Source: Nostoc sp. KVJ20
Lineage (GTDB): Bacteria > Cyanobacteriota > Cyanobacteriia > Cyanobacteriales > Nostocaceae
Length of the DNA: 64,000 nucleotides
Direction of reading: 5' to 3'
Assembly: GCF_001712795.1 (NCBI RefSeq)
Contig: NZ_KV757658.1
Span: 186,001-250,000, forward strand
This document shows, one piece after another, positions 19,318 through 29,083 of this stretch. A program made the position numbers and the translations under genes. The stretch's first letter is position 1. Each line of letters starts with the position of its first letter. The notes under the pieces are model-generated. The model ran no database searches. It saw only the letters and a program-made list of their open reading frames with translations, and had not been told where the DNA came from.

Positions 19318-19436
19318 ACTTAGGTGCGGTTTGCTTAAGTAATCAACGATAATAAATGTACTCCCGGCTCCTGCTCATCGCCCCACTAATTCTGTTAAAA
19401 TCGCGTCTTCCAGCACGTAAATTTTGAGGCAGTGCC

Positions 19437-19658
19437 ATGTGTGCAAAGGGATTTGGGCAATCTGAACCTACTAAAATCGATAAACTTATTGAATCTGCGG
19501 TGCGTTATTGCCACAAGCGACACCCAGAAGCCCTAGACAGCATCTTTGATAATCTACCTGTCAACCTCAACGAACGAGTAGTAACGGGGATTTTGGCAGC
19601 ATTGCAGAAAGATATTGACACTTTGAGTTGGTTTTGCGGCTACATGGCATCAGAAATC
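19437..19658 (+). CDS. 5' exon of a small hypothetical protein gene interrupted by a group II intron
   Basis: MCAKGFGQSEPTKIDKLIESAVRYCHKRHPEALDSIFDNLPVNLNERVVTGILAALQKDIDTLSWFCGYMASEI, then frame enters the intron GTGCG 5' end (VRFVD*). Confidence 0.6.
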
Positions 19659-20262
19659 GTGCGATTCGTTGATTAGTGAATCACGGTAGTCAGTCCGTAA
19701 ATAACTAATCCAGCCCGACAGCAGATTACTGTCATTAAAGGCTGAACTCTCGGTCAGATGCAAGTGCAAGCCTTGCCATTCAGACTCAGAATTGACTCCT
19801 CATCTGCCCACACCGAACAAGCTCGATTCTTGTAGAGTGAAGCTGGGAACAGGGCGCAATCAGACGATCGTTGCGGGTTGACACTGGCGCTAACAGGGAG
19901 TTCCTACGATGAAACCGAGCCTAGAAAAGCGACTCAGATGCAAGCAGGGCGCAACACAAAACCCCTGACCTCACTGGAGCTTCATTCCCGCCGAATTGAT
20001 TTCAGTAACGGCAAAGAGTCCAGGGAATCCAGCAGTCGAATTGGCTACATCTAACGGAACAACGCCACATGCTACAACGGGGGGAACCCCCGCAACGCAG
20101 TGGCTCATCAATCTCTCCGAGGGAACGAATAAAAACGAGTTGTGGGTCTAGGGGCTTTCGTTCCCCATGTAGACCAGACGAGCGGATTAATCCCCACAAT
20201 TCGGGTAGGACAGACCGTAATTGGTCTGAGGTGTTCAGAATACACTAACTCCAGAAGAGAAA

Positions 20263-21411
20263 ATGATTAGGCACGGTTACAAAACTAGTGAATCTTGGAG
20301 AGCTTTACCGTGGAAGAAATTCCGCAGTAACCTTTTCCGCCTTCAAAAGCGCGTGTACAAAGCTGTTCAGGTTGGAGACAAGCGGAAAGCTAGGTCACTC
20401 CAAAAGCTTATTCTAAAATCCACCTCGGCTCGATTTCTTGCAATTAGACTTGTATCTCAGCTAAACGCTGGTAAAAAGACGGCTGGTATTGATGGTAAGA
20501 AATCCCTCTCATTTGAGGAACGCTTCAACCTTGAAGAACTATTGAAAATGAATAGTGGAAATTGGAAGCATCAAGGACTACGGGAAATCCCCATCCCTAA
20601 AAAGGACGGGACAACCAGAATGCTTAAAATACCAACCATCGTGGATAGAGCTTGGCAATGCCTCGCAAAATATGCACTTGAACCAGCACACGAAGCCACT
20701 TTCCACGCTAGGAGTTACGGGTTTAGAACTGGGCGCTCTGCCCATGATGCACAAAAATACATCTTTTCAAACCTCAACTCCAATGCCAACGGAATAGAGA
20801 AACGAGTAATTGAACTCGATATCGAAAAATGCTTCGACAGGATTAACCACTCAGCAATAATGGACGAACTCATCGCCCCTAAAGGACTAAAACTCGGTAT
20901 CTTCCGATGTCTCAAGGCAGGGGTAAATCCAGAATTTCCTGAACAAGGAACCCCACAAGGAGGAGTGGTTAGCCCATTACTAGCTAATATTGCGCTCAAC
21001 GGAATTGAGAGTATCCACAGATACCACGCTCAATATAAAGAGGGTAAAAGGATCACACCTAAAACATCAGCAGAACAAATTGCCGAGCCATCAATCCGAT
21101 ACGCGGATGATATGGTTATTATACTCCGACCCGGAGATGACGCAACAGAGATACTTGAAAGAATCAGCGAGTTCCTCCGCAAACGCGGAATGAATGTAAG
21201 CCAAAAGAAAACCAAAGTTACCGCCGCGACAGATGGGTTTGATTTCCTCGGCTGGCACTTCAAAGTCCAGAAAAACGGAAAATTTAAAAGTAGTCCCTCA
21301 GTGGACAACTTCAAAGCATTCCGTAAGAAAGTAAAACACATCGTCAACAACTCGAATTATGGTGCTACCACAAAGGCTGAGAGATTAGCCCCGGTAGTTA
21401 GAGGTTGGAGA
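20263..21411 (+). CDS. Outer intron-encoded reverse transcriptase/maturase, N-terminal part
   Basis: RT motifs IPIPKKDGTTRMLKIPTIVDRAWQ, QGGVVSPLLANIALNGIE, SIRYADDMVIIL; interrupted at VVRGWR, continues at 23928. Confidence 0.9.
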
Positions 21412-23927
21412 GTGCGATTCGTTCACTCGAAATGAGTAGAAATATTCAGGGATGAGTGACATTTGAGAGATAACCCCAATGGGTTGAGTTCGCACTTTAA
21501 TCTCTCTCAGATGATAACTGAATAACCATGAGGGTGACTCCAAATAAATTAAGGAGAAGTCCCTCTCCGTAGGTGCAACGGTAACAGCATCATCCCTACG
21601 GTAGCGACTAGCCATCAATCCGTAAAGCGGGATGAAAAGGAGGTAAAAACTGGCAGCCTAAGCTGGTTCCCTTCGAGCATGAACCCATGAGTAGCGTAAG
21701 CAAAGATGCGTCTGAACCATCGTAACTCTGAACCAGCGAAATAAGGCTTTTTGCGCTGGAGCCAAAAGGCAAAGGATAAGGGACTGGCAATTCTCCATTG
21801 ACTAGCAAGCACTCCCAAAAGAAACCCGGTGGATAGCATCATCTCTAAAGGTTCTAACAATGGTTGTTCGGAACGAAGTAACCTATCGTTGCCCTTGATC
21901 GGTCGATATCAAGTAGGTGCTAACTGTATGCAACGAACAGGAAAGATTGAGTCAGAAGCGAATGCCTTGCTGTAATGGTAAGGATATGCTGACGGACTCA
22001 CGGTGATTTGGAATGTAAAGTTATGAGTAGCAATGCAAAAGTCTAATACACGACAAATTACTCCCAAACTAACCAATAACGGTTTCTTTCCCCTGAAGAC
22101 TAACCCAAACAGGAAAGCAAAGAGTAATGAATCGATGGGGGAATGGAAACATATCAACTGGCGTAAGCTCGAACGACGTGTTTTTAAGTTGCAAAAACGA
22201 ATTTACAAAGCATCTCTTCGTGGTGATGTCAAAGCATTTCGTAGACTCCAGAAGACGCTGATGAAGTCCTGGGCAGCAAAGTGTTTATCGGTACGTCGGG
22301 TAACACAAGACAACCAAGGTAAAAAGACGGCAGGAGTGGATGGAATCAAATCATTATCCCCAGAAGCACGTCTTATATTGGTTGCAAAATTAAAACCTAA
22401 CTCAAAGGTGAAACCGACACGACGGGTTTGGATTCCTAAACCAGGAACGGAGGAAAAACGACCTTTGGGCATTCCCGTAATGGGCGACCGAGCCTTGCAA
22501 GCGCTTTTCAAAATGGCATTAGAGCCAGAATGGGAAGCTCGATTTGAACCTAACTCATACGGGTTCCGACCAGGGCGCTCATGTCATGATGCAATTGAAG
22601 CAATATTCCTCAGTATTAGACGCAAGCCAAAATTTGTGCTAGATGCTGATATATCAAAATGTTTTGACCGCATCGACCATGAAGCACTGCTAAGAAAATT
22701 AAATACGTCCCCCACCATACGCCGACAAGTTCGAGCTTGGTTAAAAGCGGGGGTGATGGATAATGGGCAGTTGTTTGCGACATCTGAGGGTACGCCACAG
22801 GGTGGCGTGATATCGCCATTATTGGCTAACTTAGCCCTCCACGGTATGGAAAAACGGATTAAATCAGAATTCCCAAAACTCAAGGTAAGAGATAGGGAAA
22901 CATGGTTTCACAAAAAGGGGAGCAATTTTAATTCCCCATATCTAATCCGATACGCTGATGACTTTGTGATTCTCCACGAAGACTTAACCGTTGTCCAAAG
23001 ATGCCAGCAAATTATTTCTGAATGGTTACATGACATGGGCTTAGAATTGAAGCCATCTAAGACACGCCTAACACATACCTTAAATAAGTATGGAGAAGAA
23101 GAACCGGGGTTTAACTTTCTCGGTTTCAATATACGGCAGTGGAAAGTGGGGAAATACCACTCAAAACAAGGCTTCAAAACAATCATCACCCCAAGCTCAT
23201 ATAAGCAAAAGATACATTACGACCGAGTAGCAAGTATCATCGACAACCACAAGTCAGCGCCACAAGCGGCGTTAATTAATAACCTAAATCCGGTAATTAC
23301 TGGATGGTCAAACTACTACTCAACAGTGGTAAGTAAGGTTGCTTACTCCTACTTAGATAACCTCATGTATCCAAAGCTTAAAGCTTGGGCAAAACGCCGC
23401 CATCCCAAGAAAACTTGGGAATGGGTGTCAAATAAATATTGGCAAACCATAGGTGGTGATAATTGGGCATTCGCAACCAAGCAAGAAGGGAAAAACCCAA
23501 TGCGGTTACGGACACATGCGGAAACTCCAATAGTCCGTCATGTGAAAGTCAAAGGCGAGGTTAGTCCTTATGATGGCAACCTAATTTACTGGAGTTCAAG
23601 AATGGGTAAACACCCGGAAGCGACTAAAAGAGTGGCAACACTTTTGAAGGAACAAAAAGGAAAGTGTACTCACTGCGGATTGTACTTCCGAGAGGAAGAT
23701 GTACTGGAGATTGACCACATAACCCCAAAAAAGTTGGGAGGCAAAGACGAATACAAAAATCTCCAGATATTACACAGACACTGCCACGATGAAAAAACAA
23801 CCGAAGATGGTTCAGTTGTGAAGTACACATGACAATGTGCCGATTCATTGAGGAGCCGTGTAATGGGAAACTATTAAGCACGGTTTTGAAGACCAACGAG
23901 GTTGGTGACAACCTCGTTGAGTTTATT
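21412..23927 (+). mobile_element. Inner group II intron nested in the outer intron's RT ORF; 3' boundary +/- a few nt
   Basis: 5' GTGCGATTCGTTCACTCG; own RT-HNH ORF; domain V-like gagccgtgtaatgggaaactattaagcacggttt (about 23855-23886); DVI-like hairpin aacgaggttggtgacaacctcgtt. Confidence 0.88.
22033..23832 (+). CDS. Inner group II intron-encoded RT/maturase with HNH endonuclease domain
   Basis: WIPKPGTEEKRPLGIPVMGDRALQALFKMALEPEWEARFEPNSYGFRPGRS; YADDFVILHED; C-terminal CTHCGLYFREEDVLEIDHITPKKLGGKDEYKNLQILHRHCHD. Confidence 0.95.
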   Translation: MQKSNTRQITPKLTNNGFFPLKTNPNRKAKSNESMGEWKHINWRKLERRVFKLQKRIYKASLRGDVKAFRRLQKTLMKSWAAKCLSVRRVTQDNQGKKTAGVDGIKSLSPEARLILVAKLKPNSKVKPTRRVWIPKPGTEEKRPLGIPVMGDRALQALFKMALEPEWEARFEPNSYGFRPGRSCHDAIEAIFLSIRRKPKFVLDADISKCFDRIDHEALLRKLNTSPTIRRQVRAWLKAGVMDNGQLFATSEGTPQGGVISPLLANLALHGMEKRIKSEFPKLKVRDRETWFHKKGSNFNSPYLIRYADDFVILHEDLTVVQRCQQIISEWLHDMGLELKPSKTRLTHTLNKYGEEEPGFNFLGFNIRQWKVGKYHSKQGFKTIITPSSYKQKIHYDRVASIIDNHKSAPQAALINNLNPVITGWSNYYSTVVSKVAYSYLDNLMYPKLKAWAKRRHPKKTWEWVSNKYWQTIGGDNWAFATKQEGKNPMRLRTHAETPIVRHVKVKGEVSPYDGNLIYWSSRMGKHPEATKRVATLLKEQKGKCTHCGLYFREEDVLEIDHITPKKLGGKDEYKNLQILHRHCHDEKTTEDGSVVKYT

Positions 23928-24359
23928 AATTACCATAAGTTCTGCAAGATGCGCGGGTCTAGAAACTCGTTATACCACATCGAAACAAGAGCTTACACGG
24001 TATTCAACAAGGAAACCAAACAAAACCGCTACTCTAGTAAGAAATTACTAGACAAAGCATTCCCAGCAGTTTCCTACTCCGAAAATAAACATGGCATAGT
24101 TAAAGGAACAAAATCCCCCTATGACGGAGATACAGCCTACTGGAGCGAACGAAATAGTAAGCTCTATGACGGTGAAACCTCTAAAGCTCTTAAGAAGCAA
24201 AACCATAGATGTGCTTCCTGTGGTCTGAAATTTATCGATGAAGAACGGATTCATCTGCATCACATCGACGGAAAACACGCCAACTGGAAGAAAAATAATC
24301 TGGAAGCAATTCATGAGAGCTGCCACGATTACAAACACATGAGCAAAAGCGCAAGCTGA
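23928..24359 (+). CDS. Outer intron RT/maturase, C-terminal part with HNH domain
   Basis: NYHKFCKMRGSRNSLYHIETRAYTVFNKETK...HRCASCGLKFIDEERIHLHHIDGKHANWKKNNLEAIHESCHDYKH; same phase as the ORF broken at 21411. Confidence 0.88.
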   Translation, partial: NYHKFCKMRGSRNSLYHIETRAYTVFNKETKQNRYSSKKLLDKAFPAVSYSENKHGIVKGTKSPYDGDTAYWSERNSKLYDGETSKALKKQNHRCASCGLKFIDEERIHLHHIDGKHANWKKNNLEAIHESCHDYKHMSKSAS

Positions 24360-24445
24360 GAACATCGGGAGCCGTGTACACGGAAACGGGTACGCACGGA
24401 TCTAAATGAGAGGTGCGGGGAATAATATCCCCCATCGACTCAACC

Positions 24446-24709
24446 AACCGCAGTGAGGACAACCAAAAGCCTCATCATCCCATCGCGGAACTTAGCAAAA
24501 CTCTGATTAAATCGGGGATGGAACCCTTTACTGATTTTATGCCTTACCCAGGTTGCCGCATCGTTATACTCAATTCGGAAAAATTTGAATCATTGCCAGA
24601 GTCAGTTCAAGCTGTGGTGCAGCAGGCTTTTGACATCAAGGAAAGTACTGGGAAAGAGGCACAAAGGATAAATGATGCCTTGCTGCAAGAGTTGGTGGTT
24701 CAGGAATAA
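24446..24709 (+). CDS. Candidate 3' exon of the intron-interrupted host gene
   Basis: NRSEDNQKPHHPIAELSKTLIKSGMEPFTDFMPYPGCRIVILNSEKFESLPESVQAVVQQAFDIKESTGKEAQRINDALLQELVVQE*; phase compatible with the 5' exon. Confidence 0.45.
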   Translation, partial: NRSEDNQKPHHPIAELSKTLIKSGMEPFTDFMPYPGCRIVILNSEKFESLPESVQAVVQQAFDIKESTGKEAQRINDALLQELVVQE

Positions 24710-24779
24710 AAAATTGAATAACAGGAATTGTAGTAAGCGCCAGCCATGTCGCTCTTGCTTATCGCCCTTCATTCAAGCG

Positions 24780-24900
24780 CTCGCGTTCAGCGTCTCGTAG
24801 AGAGGAAAAAAGAGCGATGCCTCCGGCGGGCGGGTACGCCATCGCACATCAAAAGCAGTCTGCTTTCAAACGATGCCTGCGGCGGGCTATTCGGTGTCGC
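24780..24900. repeat. Cluster of interspersed cyanobacterial palindromic repeats
   Basis: cgcgttcagcgtctcgtagagagg; gcgatgcctccggcgggcgggtacgccatcgc; cgatgcctgcggcgggctattcggtgtcgc. Confidence 0.65.
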
Positions 24901-25019
24901 CCCCATCTTTTTAGTTTTGTAGTCAGGCGATCGCACCTACAAATGATTAACTGTGATGCATAAGTTGTTAGATTATTTCAATTAAAAATATATATTCAAT
25001 AACCAACACAAAATCACCT

Positions 25020-25223
25020 ATGAAACTCGCTAACCCGCTCAATTTGGCAAATCTTGTTGGTTCTATTTTACTACCTAGAATCGCTAACAACCAAACAGCT
25101 ACTTCTAACAAGAGTGAAACATCAATTACTTTACACAGTAATCCCATAAATATCAATTACCTGCAACCCTTTGATATTGCTGTTATTGCTTATCACATGA
25201 TGGGTATTGGCAACTTTGAATAA
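25020..25223 (+). CDS. Small hypothetical protein
   Basis: 67 aa ORF followed by a strong terminator. Confidence 0.45.
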   Translation: MKLANPLNLANLVGSILLPRIANNQTATSNKSETSITLHSNPININYLQPFDIAVIAYHMMGIGNFE

Positions 25224-25260
25224 AGCATAGTTTCAGTACAGCCTTTGAAAAGCTACTTTA

Positions 25261-25285
25261 CCCCTCCAACCTTGGAGGGGTTTTT
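25261..25285 (+). terminator. Rho-independent terminator
   Basis: CCCCTCCAACCTTGGAGGGGTTTTT. Confidence 0.85.
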
Positions 25286-25395
25286 AATTGGTACATTAAT
25301 TCTTAAAATTAACATTATATTACTCCAGAAGATAGAGACATATTAGAAAAGTTAAAGCACACTAGTAAGAGCAACTTTAACTATTCAGTAATGGT

Positions 25396-26334
25396 GTGGC
25401 AATGTGGCTAAAATATGGTGTAAATGAAGAAGGTATCTTGATATGTATTGAAGATATCAACAGGGGCAAGACTTCACTTAAGTGTCCTTACTGTAATAGC
25501 AGTCTAACTGCTAAAAAAGGCAAGGTGAAGGAGCATCATTTTGCTCATAATGAAGAAACCTGCCGCCCCATAGCTAACCGAGAATTCCCTACTCTGCCAC
25601 TCTATGACAATTTCAACGTTCAATTATCTGGCAAGGATTTGGCACAGTTAAAACTACTTTGGCAAGAGTACGGAGCCAAAAATTACCCTATTAGTTCCTA
25701 CTTAATTACTTCTGGTTTACTCAAAGCAAGAGTGTTAAGAAAAAGCTTATACTTAACCCCACCTGAGTATGAATTTAGTGATTTGGGTAAAATTCCTGTT
25801 GGAGCGCTAGAGTTTGCGCGGTTCAATGATGTACAGGAGCCACTATTACTTAAAAAACTCCTAAAACTTGAGCTAGCTTTTAAACACGCCGAGTACAAAA
25901 ACGCCCCAGATTTAGCATATCGATTTACTGATTTGAAGCTGTATCGCGCTCAACTTCAACGTATTCTATCTTCTAGTCTGTATTTTTTAGAGATTGAAAC
26001 TAATGTTGGAATTATCTACAAAATAGGAGTAACCACTAGATCCGTTTTCAAGCGAGTAGCAGAAGTAAAAATTAATTTGCTTGCTCATTATTCGAGTGCT
26101 GCTATTAAAGTATTAGGAACTTGGGAACACAGGGGAAATATTGAATTATATTTCAAACACCGTTATCAAATCTTTAATCATCCCATAGGGAGTTTAACTG
26201 AGTACTATAAATTTAATGCTGAGGATACCGAAATGGTACTGCGTGACCTACAACAAATGCAACCTAAAATACTATCTCAAGATGAAATAGATATTTTTGA
26301 GGAGAATTATAGCTGGGAGCAAATTGCTGTGTAG
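25396..26334 (+). CDS. CoiA-like zinc-ribbon plus GIY-YIG-like nuclease domain protein
   Basis: KCPYCNSSLTAKKGKVKEHHFAHNEETC (CoiA-like) and YFLEIETNVGIIYKIGVTTRSVFKRVAEVK...RGNIELYFKHRYQIFNHPIGSLTEYYKF (GIY-YIG/T5orf172-like). Confidence 0.65.
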   Translation: MAMWLKYGVNEEGILICIEDINRGKTSLKCPYCNSSLTAKKGKVKEHHFAHNEETCRPIANREFPTLPLYDNFNVQLSGKDLAQLKLLWQEYGAKNYPISSYLITSGLLKARVLRKSLYLTPPEYEFSDLGKIPVGALEFARFNDVQEPLLLKKLLKLELAFKHAEYKNAPDLAYRFTDLKLYRAQLQRILSSSLYFLEIETNVGIIYKIGVTTRSVFKRVAEVKINLLAHYSSAAIKVLGTWEHRGNIELYFKHRYQIFNHPIGSLTEYYKFNAEDTEMVLRDLQQMQPKILSQDEIDIFEENYSWEQIAV

Positions 26335-26742
26335 TATTCTCATAATCCCGTAGCAAAATCTAATTAATTACCAAATAAAAATAATTATTTTATTGCTATA
26401 CCTCTAAATACTCTACCACTGATGATAAGGCGACTGCTAACTCTTGATACAGCAGTATTTACCGAGGAGCGATGGCGTAACCGCAAGAGCGTAGCTGATC
26501 GCAGTGGTTAAGTGCATTACTTGAGACTATGCACTCAACGATTTAAGAAGCTAGCAAACCCGACATCTCCAATACTCGCTGTGACCAAGTAGACGCAAGA
26601 GATGCAATATCTGTAATTTCCATTGATTTGTCCCAAACATTAATCCAGTTTTGTAATAAGTCTTGGAGTTGATTTAATTCAACATTATTTATTTCACTTT
26701 TTTGTTGTATTAAAGACACGTACAACAAACTTTCTGACAACA

Positions 26743-27219
26743 ATGATTGATTGTGCTATCAGGCTGACACGGCTTTTGGACACACCGCAGGATATTCCAT
26801 TCCTAGCACCAATGATCGTCCGCGAAATCTACTACCGTTTGCTAATTGGTGAACAAGGTGAAGCAGTTCGCCAAATTGCCACATCGGGCAGCAATATGCA
26901 GCGCATTGCTGAAGTGATAAAACTTATCAAGGCTGATTTTACAAAGCCACTGCGGGTTGAGGATCTAGCTCTTCAAGCCAATATGTCTCCTTCCTCGTTC
27001 CATCGCCATTTCAAAGAAGTCACCTCCATGAGTCCGCTGCAATATCAAAAGCAATTAAGACTATTGAAAGCGCGTCACCTGATGCTTGCCGAGAATGCCG
27101 ATGCGACCCATACTGCCTATCAGGTGGGGTATGAAAGTCCTTCACAGTTTAGTCGCGAATATTCTCGGATGTTTGGTGCGCCTCCTATGAAGGACATTGA
27201 ACGATTACGAATAGCTTGA
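26743..27219 (+). CDS. AraC-family regulator, N-terminally truncated paralogue
   Basis: Closely matches the C-terminal half of the 54674-55594 AraC protein (LIGEQGEAVRQIATSGSNMQRIA...YQVGYESPSQFSREYSR.FGAPP..DIERLR.A). Confidence 0.8.
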   Translation: MIDCAIRLTRLLDTPQDIPFLAPMIVREIYYRLLIGEQGEAVRQIATSGSNMQRIAEVIKLIKADFTKPLRVEDLALQANMSPSSFHRHFKEVTSMSPLQYQKQLRLLKARHLMLAENADATHTAYQVGYESPSQFSREYSRMFGAPPMKDIERLRIA

Positions 27220-27552
27220 GCAAAGACTGTGAGTTCGCTACAGCTAACTGCAAACATCCAAGGTACATATAGCGTTATATATTTCTGTTAGAGTACTTTT
27301 TTAGTAAAAAAGTAATTTTTCTATTTTTTTTACTCATATATACAAACGTGCTTGCATTATCAATAGGCAGTATGTAACTTGGCTATTGTGCAGTTTATTA
27401 GGACATGAACTGAAATTGAGTTGTATTTGAGTTGAGCTATACCTGTACTAAACTGACATGATTTGTAAATTATTTTTTAATCTACAAACAGTTTTGCAAG
27501 GTGCTAGTTTAATTCGCTTTCAATTGATGTTGTCTTTCAGTTGGAATAGAGT

Positions 27553-27954
27553 TTGATGATATGTGAGAACGTTATCTACACCCAAAAAACACTTGCCGAA
27601 AGATACGGGATTTCCATTGCCGCTTTACAACGGTGGTATCCCTATGCCGGTATAGTCAAACCCCGAAAGCGGGGAGGATATTTTGATGCAACAACAGTCG
27701 AGATTGCGGATGTTTTCTACGTTGCTATCAAGATTCGGCGGTTGACTTGTGAGGAATATTTACAGCAGGTGATTCCTGCTGGTGGCTTAGATGCTTATTT
27801 GCAAAAAGTTAATGACGTAAGCCTTTATGACTTTTTGACTAAGCATATATCTGATGAAGAAAAAAATAACCCGATTGTGCAAGCAGTAATTAGGAGAATT
27901 GAGCGAAATGAAGCATATCAACAAAGTGGCAGAGACTTTGCAGGTGTCGCCTGA
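27553..27954 (+). CDS. Putative HTH DNA-binding protein
   Basis: YTQKTLAERYGISIAALQRWYPYAGIVKPRKRGGYFDATTVEIADV resembles a winged-HTH/MerR-like reader. Confidence 0.5.
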   Translation: MMICENVIYTQKTLAERYGISIAALQRWYPYAGIVKPRKRGGYFDATTVEIADVFYVAIKIRRLTCEEYLQQVIPAGGLDAYLQKVNDVSLYDFLTKHISDEEKNNPIVQAVIRRIERNEAYQQSGRDFAGVA

Positions 27955-28528
27955 TGTAGTACGTACCTGCTGTCGGTTGTTAGATTTAGCTTTGCAGTCA
28001 AATGATACACTTGACGAAACTGTTGAACAGCAATTAGTTCAACTTAAAGAGACAGCCTCTCGTGAAGGTATGTCCCTTGAAGAAGCCGCCCAGCATTTGA
28101 TTGCAATGCGCGATCGCAAATCAGAAGTAGGCGAGCATAAGTTCGACAAGCGCGAGTACATCAAACAGCGATTTGGCGTAGACCCAGAACAAGCTTTACC
28201 GGACAGCTTTGTAGGAATACTTTACCGAGATGCAGATAGGGGTATTCAGTTAGGAGAATTACGCCATAAAGTGGTGCTTGAATCTTCCACACTTGCTCTA
28301 GAAGAATTTGTTTTTCATGGCAGCAGTTTACTTGGTGAAGGTAATACTTCCGTTCCGCCTGGTTACGATGAAGCGCAAGAGCGAATTAACTCGCGCATTG
28401 ATAACGATTTTTTTGGCAAAGTGAACTGGGGGGAAGAGACTCATCCTGTGTTAGTCGGTACATCGACACCGCAGCTGAGACAGTTGAAGTCCTCGCAGCC
28501 GAAAACCGGGCAATCTCCGAAGAAATAG
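27908..28528 (+). CDS. Hypothetical protein with N-terminal HTH-like segment
   Basis: MKHINKVAETLQVSPDVVRTCCRLLDLA...; overlaps upstream gene; ATG at 27908. Confidence 0.55.
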   Translation: MKHINKVAETLQVSPDVVRTCCRLLDLALQSNDTLDETVEQQLVQLKETASREGMSLEEAAQHLIAMRDRKSEVGEHKFDKREYIKQRFGVDPEQALPDSFVGILYRDADRGIQLGELRHKVVLESSTLALEEFVFHGSSLLGEGNTSVPPGYDEAQERINSRIDNDFFGKVNWGEETHPVLVGTSTPQLRQLKSSQPKTGQSPKK

Positions 28529-28536
28529 TAGCTCAA

Positions 28537-28797
28537 ATGCTACCCATCTGCTATCAAATACGGGATGAGAGTTTACTCAACTTGAGAAAGACATCTACCC
28601 AGGCAGTTGGTATAAATTTACTTTCGTTAGTAGCTGGTACTGTGATTGGGACGTGGGTAGCAGTTCCCCCAACTCAAGAGAGACAGGAAATTCCAAGTCT
28701 TCAACCAATTTTGATTGGTGTGGGTATAGGCGAATTAGTTGGTTTAATTTTGGCACTAGTAATAATTTGGTTTACTAGGGACGAGCAAAAAACCTAA
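28537..28797 (+). CDS. Small membrane protein (true start may be upstream)
   Basis: Two hydrophobic segments INLLSLVAGTVIGTWVAV and ILIGVGIGELVGLILALVIIWF. Confidence 0.55.
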   Translation: MLPICYQIRDESLLNLRKTSTQAVGINLLSLVAGTVIGTWVAVPPTQERQEIPSLQPILIGVGIGELVGLILALVIIWFTRDEQKT

Positions 28798-28857
28798 TTA
28801 ACCTTTCAAAATCAACGGAATTACTCATTTTAGTCGCATTATTGCCAGGGAGCAGGT

Positions 28858-29076
28858 ATGAGTGCAGCATTTGACTTTTTAGTTAACACAGCAGGCGGTT
28901 TGTTGATGAACCTGGGTGTTTCCGGGATGGTAGGACAATTATTGGGAGTGGGGGCAACCCTTGCCTTGCATCCTCTGTTGCTACTAACCGGGATAGTTGT
29001 AGGTGGTGCGGGAATTGCGATTGCACGAGAGTTAAACAAGCGCCCTCAATTGCAGTTGGTTGTTGATAATACATGA
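28858..29076 (+). CDS. Small membrane protein
   Basis: 72 aa, Gly/Leu-rich hydrophobic, tightly packed in operon. Confidence 0.6.
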   Translation: MSAAFDFLVNTAGGLLMNLGVSGMVGQLLGVGATLALHPLLLLTGIVVGGAGIAIARELNKRPQLQLVVDNT

Positions 29077-29083
29077 GGGGTAG

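Larger units (their letters stand above)
19659..24445 (+). mobile_element. Outer group II intron, split by a second group II intron; 3' boundary +/- a few nt
   Basis: 5' GTGCGATTCGTTGATT; RT ORF; domain V-like gagccgtgtacacggaaacgggtacgcacggatct near 24371-24404 followed by a domain VI-like hairpin. Confidence 0.85.

Noticed and set aside
19102-19323. 73-aa ORF as an independent gene
   Set aside because: It is the second-frame part of a VOC remnant running into an interspersed repeat.
20263-24359. Retron or DGR interpretation of the reverse transcriptases
   Set aside because: Both RTs carry maturase/HNH C-termini with flanking domain V-like RNA and GTGCG 5' ends, fitting group II introns; no template/variable repeat pair or msr-msd was seen.
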